64,000 nt of DNA, from contig CM034415.1 in NCBI GenBank assembly GCA_019925095.2, positions 11,452,833 to 11,516,832 of the forward strand, written 5' to 3'. The position numbers were made by a program, and so were the translations under genes. Of this stretch, positions 31,252-42,278 are shown piece after piece (positions within the stretch are counted from its first letter, which is position 1; the number at the start of each line of letters is the position of its first letter). The stretch is from Dendrolimus kikuchii (lineage: Eukaryota; Arthropoda; Insecta; Lepidoptera; Lasiocampidae). Below the pieces are notes generated by a model. That model was not told the origin of the DNA and did no database searches. It worked only from the letters and a program-made list of their open reading frames with translations.

Positions 31252-31389
31252 CTTAACAGCAATATCGTAGCCATGTTCCATGATTAATGGAACAATGTCT
31301 TTTGAGTCCTCGGTGATGCTGGGTGGCTCTGTGTCTTCTGTGTCAACATTGTTAAGGTCCAAAACGGCTGAACTGCTTTCACTTGTCAT
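31252..31389 (-). CDS. Sorting nexin (SNX7/30 type), exon 1 with start codon
   Basis: This is the first coding exon of a PX-BAR sorting nexin. Such proteins bind endosomal phosphoinositides through PX and curve membranes through BAR helices; SNX7/30 are linked to endosomal recycling and autophagy. ATG at 31389 sits in CAAAATG, four bases after a likely acceptor (ACTATTTCAG, ending at 31394), so a non-coding 5' exon lies upstream. The donor is GTTAAG|GTGAGC at 31251. The 46 codons are acidic (MTSESSSAVLDLNNVDTEDT ...) and end GYDIAVK, which joins VDAPIKQLSTLETF of exon 2 just as DLFVTVD leads into PX in vertebrates. Across the eight exons the phases agree without exception, giving 571 aa. Vertebrate SNX7/30 are ~390-440 aa, and the excess is the C-terminal tail. 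It is divergent to Cdk9. Confidence 0.85.
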
Positions 31390-31799
31390 TTTGCTGAAAT
31401 AGTATTCACATACATATTGTGTCATAATGGTGTGCCACTACAAACCATTATTGTACTCTGATTTTTAATTACCTGGACTAAAATGACAGCTGAGATTGAC
31501 CTTTTTTTTCTTCATAACAAGCCCTGTGAGTTGAATCAACAATTCACCAATGTAAGTTACATCCTACAGAATTTTCTATATATATATACTCATATATATT
31601 CCACTCACAGAGGTGGGTTGCTCCAAGTTTGCAACGTAAAAAAAGGTAAAAAGGTTGATCGCATCTGTCATTTTAGTCTAGGTAATTAAAAATCCGAGTT
31701 TAGGTTATTTATTTTTATATCTTGTTGGTGACTTCTGTTCCTTTCTGTTTCTTTTTGTTTTAGTTGTAATTATAATATTGTTAATATTATTATAATAAC

Positions 31800-32095
31800 A
31801 GTCCATAAAAGTTCCACTTCTGGGCTCGGGCCTTTCACTAAAGATAAATGGACAATATACTCGCCACAATTATCCAAGGTGGCTTGGCACATTTAACACA
31901 TTGGTTACCTCGATGTGCAGGGTTCATCACAGTTTTCCTTCACTGTTATTAGCATGTGGTAATCATAGCAATATGCACAATAGGTCAGAAAACTGCCTAA
32001 ACCGTGAATGCATTCGGGCCAGGATTCAAAAACTGCACCCATTGAGTTTGGGACGAGTGCACTAGCCATTATGCTACCAGACAGACCATAATATT
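31800..32095 (-). repeat. SINE C (tRNA-headed), diverged
   Basis: On the minus strand it begins with the A-box region (TAGCATAATGGCTAGTGCAC) and continues through the body that contains CACATTAGGCC/TGTGCATATTGC-like and GGCCCGAGCCCAGAAGTGGAA segments. A less decayed copy is at 40505-41215. No B box is well preserved here. Confidence 0.65.
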
Positions 32096-32540
32096 GTTTA
32101 TATAAACTAATTGCAAAGTTTTAAGTAATGAGTAAATACATTAATTTGTTTTGTGGAGCTAAGGGGACCCTCCATTAATTATGTGAGGTGTTAAACGGGG
32201 GCCCCCCTAAAACACTTGGAGGAGAGAGAGAATCTCAGTAGTAGAGCTGATACTCATCTAATCTTAATTGGTGGCGAGGAGGAGTCTCCGTCAAATATCA
32301 CAAAGTTTTTGCACAAAGCACAAGCATAGAAATTGCGATCTATATGGATTGTCACAAGACGGGCTACTGCGCTTCTGCGCTCAAGAGGCAACAGCTTAGA
32401 GTGGCGAAATTAGAGGAGATGGAAAGAGTAGATGATTTTACTGAAAATTACATGGCAGTGATGTTTTCAGTGTAACTTGAAACCATACGAGTCTCCATGG
32501 ATTAAACTGGAATAAATCTAGCCTTTACAGCCATTTTATC

Positions 32541-32729
32541 GTAAGTGACATTTGGACCTAAGTATAATTCTCATTGCAAAAGATATTTTAAACTATTATT
32601 TTGTTTTAAAACTTTCAGTTTTTGATTCAGTAGGGTCTAGTCTAACCAAAACGGTAAGTCTTAAAACAAAATATTAGTTTAAAATGTCTTTTGCAACAAA
32701 AAATATACATAGGTCCAAATGTCACTTAC
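32541..32729. mobile_element. Small foldback MITE
   Basis: The arms GTAAGTGACATTTGGACCTA and its complement lie at the ends (32541, 32729). The inner parts TTGCAAAAGATATTTTAAAC / GTTTAAAATGTCTTTTGCAA extend the pairing over most of the 189 bp. No target duplication is obvious. Confidence 0.75.
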
Positions 32730-33518
32730 AATTAAAAACATCGGTAAGAGGTCTAATTATTCTTTAATGAATTTTATTACTTACCATTTAAGTATTTTAT
32801 TATCTCATTGTCATTCTAGCTTATAATCTTAGGAATGTTAAATACTATTCTTACAAAACTATGAAATACCTTATGTTTTATTTATTAGAATAATTCTAAT
32901 GCATTTATATTAGAAACGCACATTTTAAAAAATCTCATGTGAGATTGGGGCATGGGGGAGGGGATGGAGCTAAATCTCACCAGGGTTTTGTTAAATCGCC
33001 AAAAAAGCCTCACATAAATAATGGACCTAAGCCGTGGTATCCCTTAGTCCCTTAGAGGTCCTTCCGGAAGATCAGTGCTGGTTTTGAAACCACCATTATG
33101 GTGAGCTGGGACCTTTTTATGCATGTATTCATGCATATTACCCATTTTACTATAAAACAATGAAATTTTGAAATTACCCCTCATTTTTCCTAAAAGTTTG
33201 TCTACACGAATTCAAAATGTGCTAATGTCCAGTGCAGTACACAATGCAAGTATGTGAGGCACATTCCTTTAAGACAATTATTATGTTACAACTATAAATA
33301 TCTGTTTTGTATTAATAGAGAGACACACCATAAACCGAGATTCTGGCTTGTTTACTGGTTAAACAAGTTATGTCCTGGACATTTTCTCAGTTATGATAAT
33401 TTATCAATGCATAAAATTTCTTCATAATAAATAAATGTGCCGTATATCTATACCTCACCCAAAGTCTTGTCTTACTATTACAAATTGTCAATTAATATAA
33501 ATACATGACAAAAAATAA
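32730..33518. other. Intergenic, no gene recognised
   Basis: AT-rich. Bases 33035-33120 (GGAAGATCAGTGCTGGTT ... GTGAGCTGGGACC) resemble the 3' UTR segment of the LINE at 43806-44180. Nothing else is identified. Confidence 0.45.
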
Positions 33519-35041
33519 GGTAAATTTGCATAAACGCGGAACCTGAAAATTATGCGTTTTTTGTATTTAAAGACTATAAATATGGTTTGCTATGGTGTAA
33601 TAAGGACACTAAAATTATCGGAAACCCGTCATTTATGTAAAAAATTAAAAAGAATACAATTAATTACGTTAAAAACCTGCATCATATAAATGAAAATAAT
33701 GTTCAATTTTAGCGTCAAGACTCACCTAGTTGTGATAAAAACACAATCACTTATTTAATTTCGGGATTAATCTGCAAATGTAACATATATGACATGACCA
33801 AAATAATTAATCATTATAAAATCAACTATTACGGCATTGCTAAAAAACCACCATATTTTGTAATTGGTAGGTGAAACCTCAGATTAATAATATTAAGAGA
33901 CAAAGTTTTTACTTCACTTTGCTACTTGTTAGGCAAAGACACTAAATCCATACAGCATGAATATCAATCAATCAATATTATTCAATCAATCTGAAGATCA
34001 TTGAATGACATGAAAGTATGGAATTTTAGATTTTTCACATTATTGTAATTAAGATAATTAATATATTTTTTCTAGTTTGTATATATAAATACGACTACAT
34101 GCAATACCAATGTAAGCAGAACATAGTATATGTATAAGGGGTGGTCGAAGGTGTAACCAGTGACAAGGACAGTGGGTTAGGTTAGGTTATCTTTAGACCA
34201 AAGCCCACGAGCCGAGCGAGCGAAGCGAGCGTGCCGCGGTAGCGGCCGGCGAGTGGCAGAACCAACTGGTTTCCATTTATTCGTTGATAATTTTGATAAA
34301 AGTTAAAGTCGGTTCTGGGACTCGCCGGGCGCTGCCGCGGCGCGCTCGCTTCGCTCGCTCGGCTCGTGGGCTTTGGTCTAAAGATAACCTAACCTAACCC
34401 ACTGTCCTTGCCATAACCTTCGAACACCCCTCACACCTATATATTGTTTGTCTAACATTAGTATTGCATGTTGTCGTTAATTATATATACAAACTACAAA
34501 AATATAATAATGATCTTAATCACAATAATGTGAAAAATCTAAAATTCCGTATTTTTATGCCATTCAAAGATGTTCAGTTTGATTGAATAATATTGATATT
34601 CATGCTGTACGGATTTAGTTCCTTTGCTTGACATTTAGCAAAGTGAGGTACAAACTTTGTCTCTCAATATTATTAATCTGAGGTTTTACTTACATATTAC
34701 AAACTGTCGTGATTTTTTAGCAATGCCGTAATATTTAATTTTATAATTATTAATTATTTTGATCATGTCATACATGTTACATTTGCAGATTAATCCCAAA
34801 ATTAAAGTAATTGTGTTTTTATTATAATTAGTAGGTAAGTCGTCACGCTAAAATTGAACATTATTTCTATCGATATAATGCACGTATTTCGTAATTAATT
34901 GTAATGTGTATTAATTTTTTGTCTAAATGATGGCTTACTGATGATTTTAGTGTCGTTATTAAACCATAGCAAACCATATGTAAAGTCTTTGAATACAAAA
35001 AAATGCGTAATTTTCAGGTTCCGCGTTTATGCAAATTTACC
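33519..35041. mobile_element. 1.5-kb foldback element with 8-bp target duplication
   Basis: The left arm (33519-~34250) is repeated in reverse complement as the right arm (~34310-35041). The tips are GGTAAATTTGCATAAACGCG and its complement, and AAAAATAA lies directly outside both tips (33511-33518, 35042-35049). The inner arms are GC-rich (GCCGAGCGAGCGAAGCGAGC) next to TTAGGTTAGGTTA. The arms differ at many positions and by small indels, so the insertion is not recent. No transposase is present. The 8-bp duplication suggests a hAT- or P-type transposase in trans. Confidence 0.85.
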
Positions 35042-35049
35042 AAAAATAA

Positions 35050-35788
35050 CTTTGAAAGACTGTTAGGAAGCGAAATCAAAGAGCAAGGAAAACTCAGTAT
35101 AAAGATTTGTTTGGAAGTAGCTAATGATACATACAAACACCAACAGACAGATTTTACTATAAATTGCGTCATGAATACTGTAATTGAACTGTTTATTACT
35201 GCCTGATTACCTTTTTGGTCGCGTATTTTGCAGCATAATTGTCCTATAAACCTTATTAAGATCGATAAATATTACAACAAAGCAGACGTATATTACTTTC
35301 TCTAATCATATATTTACAACACCACTGTGTTCGAGAAATTTATAAGAAAATCATTATTTACTCACATTCAGGTGTATTTTCAACAACTTTTTACAATAGA
35401 TAGCACAATAAAAACAAATCTAAAAATCACTTCTGATGACAGCATTACACGTTTCTTTTTAATGAAATTTCGATGATCTGCCAATTTTTTTTGTTACTTT
35501 CAAGCTATCTGTAATATTTCTGCGTATAAAGAATCTGCACTAGTGAAGCTGTAATAAAGTATAATTATTTATTTTTTCTTATTGATTTGATTCGGTCAAT
35601 TAATTGATTGTTATGGCAGAAGAGGTGTACTACACTATAAAAAAAAAGTAACAATAACAAATTTTGACGTTAACGATATTAGTAGTAGTAGTTGTATTCG
35701 CCACAAAGGCAGGCAAAGGAATCTAGTCCATACAGCCAATTCTGATGTTTAAGTCTTCGTATAATAGTCGCGCAGTTGTATTGTAGGC
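35050..35788. other. Intergenic, between divergent genes, no gene recognised
   Basis: AT-rich with no credible coding frame. The 67-codon frame at 35003-35206 begins inside the foldback arm and shows no family resemblance. The region might hold the sorting nexin 5' exon or promoter, but no core element can be placed with confidence. Confidence 0.4.
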
Positions 35789-36915
35789 TATTTTTTTTGG
35801 TTTTGAGGCGAGGGAAAATGCTTAACCGATTTACGCACAAACTGGGTCGTTGCTAGGGGAACGACACGCGTCGGTCGGGGGCGATAACACTGCAGCAATA
35901 GTATGCTCTTGGCAGCGCTCCGTCCGCGATCGACGTCACAGAATAGTGTGGAAGACTGCGAGCGTTGCTGCACGGGCGGGCAACCCCAATACCCACTAAA
36001 AACCCCCTCATCCCTGACGACCCTGCGCTTTGAATGTGTTGGAAAGGCTGAGATTTAGAACATAGTTACGCCCAGCCGATCCAGCGCAATAAAGTGCCTG
36101 GAGTGTGCCCTGGGAGAACACACCCCACTTCGTTGTGCGGGGGTAGAAGGTCCTTTGCTCTTCCTAGCAAGCTAAAGGCCCCCCGCGGTAAACGGAACCT
36201 AACTCAGGGAGGGAAGTAATGCGCGTACCTGCCTCTCCGGGTGCCAGCTGAAGGCCGGCGACCTCGAGAAGACGCATTGGCACGCGCTGCAGGACTTCTC
36301 TCCCTGTCTCGTTCTGCGGCCTCCTTGAGTGACATTACTGTCTCGCAAAAAGTAACCGCAGCCCCCCAATTGTCGCTGCTCTGCAGCATGGCCTTGACCA
36401 AGTCGCAGAGCGAGTCGACTGGACCTACGTGCGTCTCAAGTTCGAAACGCTGCGGCGCCCATGCGGCGCACTCGACAAGCGTGTGTAACGCCGTGTCGGG
36501 CGCGCCGCACTGGCGGCAGTCCGGGGAAGGCAAGCAGCCCACAATGCGACACAGATACTTATCGAAACATCCGTGTCCGGTAAGTATCTGTGTCGTCCTG
36601 AAGGTCAGGGTGCCGCTGGTGCGGTTGACCCATTCCGTCAGCTGTGGCCTGATTGCATCCACCGTGTAGCCGCCATAGGCCGCAGGGTTGTCGACCTTTT
36701 GAGACCAGACGGCGATCATGGAGGCGGTTTCCCGCTTCCTGACCGCCTTGATTTCGACCTGACAGAAGGTCAGGCCTCTAGCTAGGGCATCCTGCCGGGT
36801 GCGGCGCACCACTGTCAGGACGTCCGCCTGGAGATGCCAGGGCGGATCGCCTGCCAGGAGGGTGGCCGCCGTCCGCGACACTGTGCGATACCCCCGTATG
36901 GTCCTCCGGAGTTCT
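35789..36915 (-). pseudogene. R1-type LINE, 3' part with 3' UTR
   Basis: The minus-strand frame (to stop at 36204) has the RT-to-C-terminus region: QILTGHGCFDKYLCRI, then the zinc-knuckle-like CRQCG....TALHTLVECAAW, and a basic C-terminus. The CCHC arrangement (C-x2-C-x8-H-x4-C) is typical of R1/Jockey-clade ORF2. A GC-rich 3' UTR and polyA (polyT at 35789-35797 here) follow. It is 5'-truncated near ELRRTIRGYRTVSRTAATLL. The frame continues upstream to 36986 only by chance. It ends ~300 bp from the Cdk9 start. Confidence 0.85.
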
Positions 36916-37292
36916 TGTGAAAACTCAAAAGGCCACATTTGACTATACAGTTCACATTTCTCACAAAACACATACTTACTACTCAAAAACTATCAATATC
37001 CTACAACTATTGTTCATTTTAGAGTAATTTTACACATTTTAAGAAAATAAAACTGCACAGCACAACGCCTCCTTTCAGTTCCCGCCAAAAACTCCTTAAC
37101 GATATTATAATTGACAACAATGACAACTAACGTCATCACATTGTTGATAATTTTTCTGAATGTTTCACTGTAACTTGTAGGTCACGAAAAATAAATTCCT
37201 GTAATCACTACGATTTTATAAATGTTAACAATTAGTATAACAACCAAATTCAACCCTGAAGTTCTTAGAAAGACGGCAAAATTGCTTCCAAA

Positions 37293-37977
37293 ATGCAGAA
37301 CGTTAACGCTCCTCGAGAGCCAACGCAACAGGTTATAAGTACAAGTTCAACGATCTTAAATATGCGTGAAAAAGAGAAATACATTGAAGATTTCGAGTTT
37401 CCATACTGCGATGAGTCCTCTAAATATGAGAAAGTCGCCAAAATCGGACAAGGAACCTTCGGGGAGGTGTTTAAAGCACGCGCCAGGAACAGTAACAAAA
37501 AGTTCGTCGCTATGAAGAAAGTGCTAATGGACAACGAAAAAGAAGGCTTTCCAATTACAGCGTTACGCGAAATCAAGATACTACAACTGCTGAAACACGA
37601 GAACGTTGTGAATTTGATAGAAATTTGCCGTACGAAGGCGACATTGCACAATAAATATCGATCGACGTTCTACTTGGTATTTGATTTTTGCGAACATGAT
37701 TTGGCGGGTTTATTATCGAATGTTAATGTTAAATTTAGTTTGGGAGAGATAAAGAAGGTCATGCAGCAGTTATTAAACGGGCTGTACTACATACACAGTA
37801 ATAAAATTTTACACAGAGATATGAAAGCTGCAAATGTACTTATAACTAAGAATGGGATCTTGAAATTGGCTGATTTTGGTCTGGCAAGAGCTTTTAGTGT
37901 AGCAAAGTCTGGTCAAGTTAATAAATACACTAATAGAGTTGTCACTTTATGGTATAGGCCTCCGGAATTATTGTTGG
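37293..37977 (+). CDS. Cdk9: Cdk9 (P-TEFb kinase) exon 1
   Basis: Cyclin-dependent kinase 9 pairs with cyclin T in P-TEFb and phosphorylates the RNA polymerase II CTD, NELF and DSIF to release paused polymerase in the nucleus. The start is ATG at 37293. The exon covers residues 1-228 and one base of Gly 229; the donor is TTGG|GTAAGT. Visible motifs are the Gly-rich loop GQGTFG (52-57), catalytic Lys 75 (VAMKK), PITALRE (87-93, the name-giving cyclin-binding helix), HRDMKAAN (174-181), DFG (194-196), T-loop Thr 213 in [15 protein letters not shown] (equivalent to human Thr186). With the other four exons it gives 401 aa, close to the fly protein (~404). The only sequence upstream is ~300 bp between the gene and an R1-type LINE, so the promoter must be short or contain repeat. 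Confidence 0.98.
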
Positions 37978-37989
37978 GTAAGTGTAATT

Positions 37990-38990
37990 TTGTTTTCAGG
38001 TGGAGCTCCACCCCCTTTTAGTATCTTGGTGTAAAACTGAGCCAGGAGTTGTTTGTTCTCCTTATTCCTCATTGGATCATATTAGACAAATCAATACCTC
38101 GGGGCTCAAAGGACATAAGCACGAAAACTTGATTTTTCAGCAGAGCCAAAAAACAAAATATAAAATATTATTTCAGACATAACTTTTTTTATTCTTGGCC
38201 TAAATAAACCATTCTAAAACCAAAAGTCTTAAAAGTTTATGATGCAAAACACTGTTAAATTACATATCAAATAGATTTAAAAGGAAATAAAAACAGATTT
38301 CCAATACACCCCGAAAAATTGCATGCTTGGGGCGTTTACACCCTAAAAATCTATGGATATATGATCAGAGATGGTTGTAACTGCCAATTTGCCTACTAAT
38401 TCCATCAGTTTGTAGACTGTTGCTTTGTTTTCTACAGTTGATTAAATATCAAGTAAAGAGAGAAAATAAGAAATTCTTTTCTTTCTTTATTTGTCTATTT
38501 AATTTCAATTTTATTTATTAACTTTATTATATAAATTATACAAATAATTATTCATTTTACCTATACTTAGTTGCTTGTTTTACCTAAAAACTATTCAATA
38601 ACTCATCTTATTCATTATAAAAGAAAATAAAATTGCTCATATGACCCAAAACTACAAATATTTAAGTTATGACACAAAATCTCAAAATATATGTTTTATT
38701 TTCTACAAAAAATGGGGTCCTAAACACCATTTATTGGCAAATTGGAAGACTACATATACTGATCGATAGAGTAGAAAAAATTAAGGAGGGCTGCATTAAA
38801 AAGTAAATTTCGTCGAAATGGCAGTTACGTCCTTTAAGCCCCAAGGTATCGAAATCATGTTACTAAATAAAGACAATTTTCAAGGCTTTGCAAGGTATAC
38901 TTACCCTTTCTGCAACCCTTAGGGTCCGGAGTTGTAGAATATTTACTTTTGGTAAACATAACCTTACCTATTTTTTCATTAACATTATTG
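37990..38990. other. Cdk9 intron 1, left part without recognised features
   Basis: AT-rich intronic DNA. Retained reading from exon 1 would add [12 protein letters not shown] and stop. No alternative exon is recognised. Confidence 0.5.
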
Positions 38991-38994
38991 TAAT

Positions 38995-39140
38995 GGGCGG
39001 TGAAAGGTAGCGACCAGTGACTAGAAAAGTGATTTAGGTTAGGTTAGGTTAGCTTCAGACCAAAGTGCACGAGCCGAGCGAGCTTGCCGTGACAGCGGTC
39101 GACGAGTGCCAGAACCGACTGGTAACCATTATTATTTATT
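38995..39140 (+). repeat. Copy of the foldback-element core
   Basis: TGATTTAGGTTAGGTTAGGTTAG (three TTAGG units plus), then CACGAGCCGAGCGAGC and GAACCGACTGGT match the inner arm of the element at 33519-35041. A single arm only. Confidence 0.7.
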
Positions 39141-39654
39141 TTATACAAACAATTTATAGTTTCGTCCTGATTGGCCGCTATTTTGAATATTTTCATGTTT
39201 ACTCTTGTAGTGTATGTGAATGTGCTCTGTTGTTTTTTCTTCATTTTTTGGCGATATACACTGTTTTTTGGTTCTTGTTCTATTGATTACTGGCTTTCTT
39301 TTTGACTTCAAAAGGATTCTTTGTAAGTGCAATATTAGTAAAAAAATAAGTGAGGTTATGTTTATTAAAAAATTTGAAGATCTCCCGGACCACAGGGGTT
39401 GTAGTACGGGTAAGTATGTCTCCCCCCTTCCCCATTCCACCACCCCACTATTTCAAATTCGTGCACTGATAGCTGTGATTTACCCAATTTTCAAAAATTA
39501 AATGATATAGTGGCACCCCACATTGGGCGCCACTATAGTAGTTTTAATATATTAAGCTACCACAATTAATTATTGAAGATGTAATAGATAAATTTGTTTA
39601 GTAATTAGAAGCAGACATAAACACTTACATGACATGATATTATATATATATTTT

Positions 39655-39966
39655 ATCCGTGCAGGAACGGAGAAAGAATACAATTTTCTGCGGCCGGGCG
39701 GCCTGTCGTAAGAGGCGACTTAACAACCCACAGCCAGGTGGTAGGGCATTTGCCCGACTGGATGGCTACCACCCCTGGTCTAAGGTATGTCGCCATAACA
39801 ACCTTGAGTTGTGTTCCGGCATTAGTGACCAGGTTCCAGTCTCCCTTAAGAGAGCAGCAGCGCATTTGTAGCAACTTGGTGTTGCAAATGTCCATAGGCG
39901 ATGGTAACCGCTTTCCATCAAGTGGGCCGTCTGCCTGTCTGCTGATCTCCTGCAATAAAAAAAAAT
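39655..39966 (+). repeat. Family A retroposon, full length
   Basis: It runs from TATCCGTGCAGGAACGGAG to the polyA run, in Cdk9 intron 1. Confidence 0.92.
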
Positions 39967-40044
39967 ATATATATATATATTTAGAAACGTTGGTAGTGGT
40001 TGGCGCTGAAGAACGAAACCTCTGTGATACAATTATAATTAATC

Positions 40045-40160
40045 TGCAGAGAAACAAAACATATTGTATATCGCCAAACTGAGCAAGCCAAGCTTGCGTT
40101 ATGGGTTATATAGAACAGACAACTTTGGAGCCAATCCCAGATTCCCAGCCTATGGCAAAT
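40045..40160 (-). repeat. SINE B body fragment
   Basis: TATTGTATATCGCCAAACTG, AAGCTTGCGTTATGGG and CCCAGATTCCCAGCC are the reverse complement of the SINE B body. The head is missing. Confidence 0.6.
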
Positions 40161-40504
40161 AACAGTTTCTTTGTGGTATCTTGTATCTGCAATCGGAAAC
40201 TGTTTCATAAGCAGATGATTTGATTGATTCAAGTTATGCAGAAAGCAACATTCAATGATTTACTTTCTTTTGTTGAAGCTCTATTGTTCTTCCAGGGGCC
40301 CTATTGTCTCAATATTTCGGTATTCCGTTAATTCCAAGAGCATGCCCTTGGCATGGCACTCGTGTCTTTATAAATGTTTATAAGAGATGATGAATACCCG
40401 CAATATAAATGTTTAAAATTTTAGGTTTTCAATATAAATTTTGGCTAATACCAATTTTTTTACCATTGACCTGCTGCAACAATATTGAAAAGATATTGTG
40501 GATT

Positions 40505-41215
40505 TATATATAATATCAGCCAGTTCTGGGCTCCGGCCACCCATTATAGGGGAAACAGACAGTACCCACCACACTTGTACAAGGCGGCTAGGCAGGTTTG
40601 ACACATCAGTTATTTTGATGTGCAGATTGCATCAGAATGTTTTCCTTCACCGTCCTTAGAATGTGGTAATTGTACCAATATGCACATTAGGCCAGAAAAC
40701 TGACGTAAGTGGTGCATGTACATACATACATACATAACTTCACGCCAGTTCCCTTGCGGGGTAGGCACGAACAACAGAGCGCCATTTAGGCCCATTCTTA
40801 CACACCTCACTTCCTTCTTTGACATTCATAACTCTTGTCATGCACACTCGTCTGTTCTTAAGGCTCCTGACATCACCCTCCGCTAGTACACGATCAATTT
40901 GATCATGGAAGGTGTGTCGTGGCCTTCCACGACTTCTGCATCGTATATCTGTTTAGTCATTCTTTCATCATGCATTCTTTCCACATGCCCGAACCACCGG
41001 AGCATTCCTTTCCTTACCTTCACCCCGACACTCTCTTTCAGACCAACTCTCTTTCTTACTTCGGTATTACGAACGCGGTCCGCGAGCGTCACTCCGCAGA
41101 TTTTGCGCAGTGCTCGCATCTCAAGCGCGGTGGTGCATGTGTTCCGGTTAAGATCGAACCCGTGCGTGCCCTTTGAGGCTGAAATGCGGGTGCTAGCCAT
41201 TATGCTACCACTACT
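40505..41215 (-). repeat. SINE C split by an RTE-1 insertion
   Basis: On the minus strand the tRNA-like head is at 41215-41130 with a perfect A box (TAGCATAATGG) and a B box near GGTTCGATCTT. The body resumes at 40719 and ends near 40505. The interruption is 40720-41129. Confidence 0.8.
40720..41129 (-). mobile_element. RTE-1 LINE 3' end with 11-bp target duplication
   Basis: The target duplication GTGGTGCATGT lies at 40709-40719 and 41130-41140. It reads EMRALRKICGVTLADRVRNT ... RKGMLRWFGHVERMHDERM ... with a small deletion, then the (CATA)n tail. It sits inside SINE C, so it is younger than that SINE. Confidence 0.93.
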
Positions 41216-41315
41216 ATTTTTTGAGAATATCAGAATGGAATCATACTTTAAATATCATCATAACACCAAGATAATGAAATAGCAGAATTGGGCCCCAGGT
41301 CTTGAATGTGTTTTT

Positions 41316-41612
41316 TTTATTACATGAGTTCAGCAGACAGGGAGATGGCCCACTTGATGGATCCATTACCTATGGATATTTGCAACATCAAATGCACTAC
41401 AAATGCGCTGCTGCTCTTTTAAGGGTGGCTGGAACCTCGCCACTAAAGCCGGTACATAATTTAGGTTATTATTGCGGCATACTTTAGACCACGGATGGTA
41501 GCCATCCAGATGGGCAAATACCCTACCACCTGGCTGTGGGTTATTTTGTTGCCTCTTATGACAGGCCACCGGGCTGCAGGATACAATTCTCCGTTGCTGC
41601 ACGGAAAATGTT
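41316..41612 (-). repeat. Family A retroposon, diverged
   Basis: Complete in outline but with many substitutions and a shortened 3' part. It is an old copy. Confidence 0.8.
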
Positions 41613-41664
41613 TGTTTTAGGCATTCTTTGTATCTTGAGCTGGTGTTCACAATCTCCTTAGGAA

Positions 41665-41752
41665 CAGAAAATCAGCACACCAGGAATCAAACCGGAGAAT
41701 GCGTTGCACTGAGATGGCTGGCAAAGGCATAGCCCTCTCAATCACAGGTCGT
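41665..41752 (-). repeat. SINE B head fragment
   Basis: The minus strand shows CTGTGATTGAGAGGGCTATG (A-box region) and GGTTTGATTCCTGG (B-box region). Confidence 0.6.
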
Positions 41753-42186
41753 CAATGATGAAATGTCTCTATCTTCAAAGTACAGTTGCGGTATGAAAAG
41801 GTTCTGCGAGTATATGTTACTTTATCAAACTAAGTCACAGAATAGACTTCCACAAAAAATTATGTTTAGCTGTCTGTTTTGTCTAAAAAGATTGTTTAGA
41901 GAGAAAGAACTTTTTTATTGATTTTAATATTTATGCTAAGCCTAGTGATTATATCCTCTTTGTTTGTGATGATTAAAACTGTTGTTAATCTCAGTGTTTG
42001 CCATTGTCACATTTCTGTATTTCATAAACGTAGCATTCATTATAATGTTGGCAGTACTTTTTCTTGTACTCTTGCAAGCAAAAGTCGACTTTAAGGTGAC
42101 CATGATAAACCTTTTCATACCGCGACTGTACATTAACTACAAAATGAATTGTACACTCATTTGACTGTAATATAAACACTTTACAG

Positions 42187-42272
42187 GTGACCGCAATTAC
42201 GGTCCACCAGTGGACATGTGGGGTGCTGGTTGCATAATGGCTGAGATGTGGACGAGGTCACCAATAATGCAG
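42187..42272 (+). CDS. Cdk9: Cdk9 exon 2
   Basis: The acceptor TTTACAG|GT is followed by 86 nt and the donor ATGCAG|GTATTA. Residues 229-257: GDRNYGPPVDMWGAGCIMAE then MWTRSPIMQ, the αF region (VDMWGAGCIMAEM) of the kinase C-lobe. Reading phase follows exon 1 exactly (G|GT). The donor is weak (GTATTA), and RTE-1 sequence begins six bases into the intron. Reading straight through the donor gives a 109-codon frame into the LINE, which is not a gene. Confidence 0.97.
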
Positions 42273-42278
42273 GTATTA

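Noticed and set aside
36204..36986. 260-codon minus-strand frame as a host gene upstream of Cdk9
   Set aside because: The protein has the TGHGCFDKYLCRI and C-x2-C...H...C features of R1-type LINE C-termini, and a LINE 3' UTR with polyA follows.
39030..39055. Telomere or telomere-fusion relic (TTAGG)n
   Set aside because: Only three to four units, and always part of the same dispersed element.
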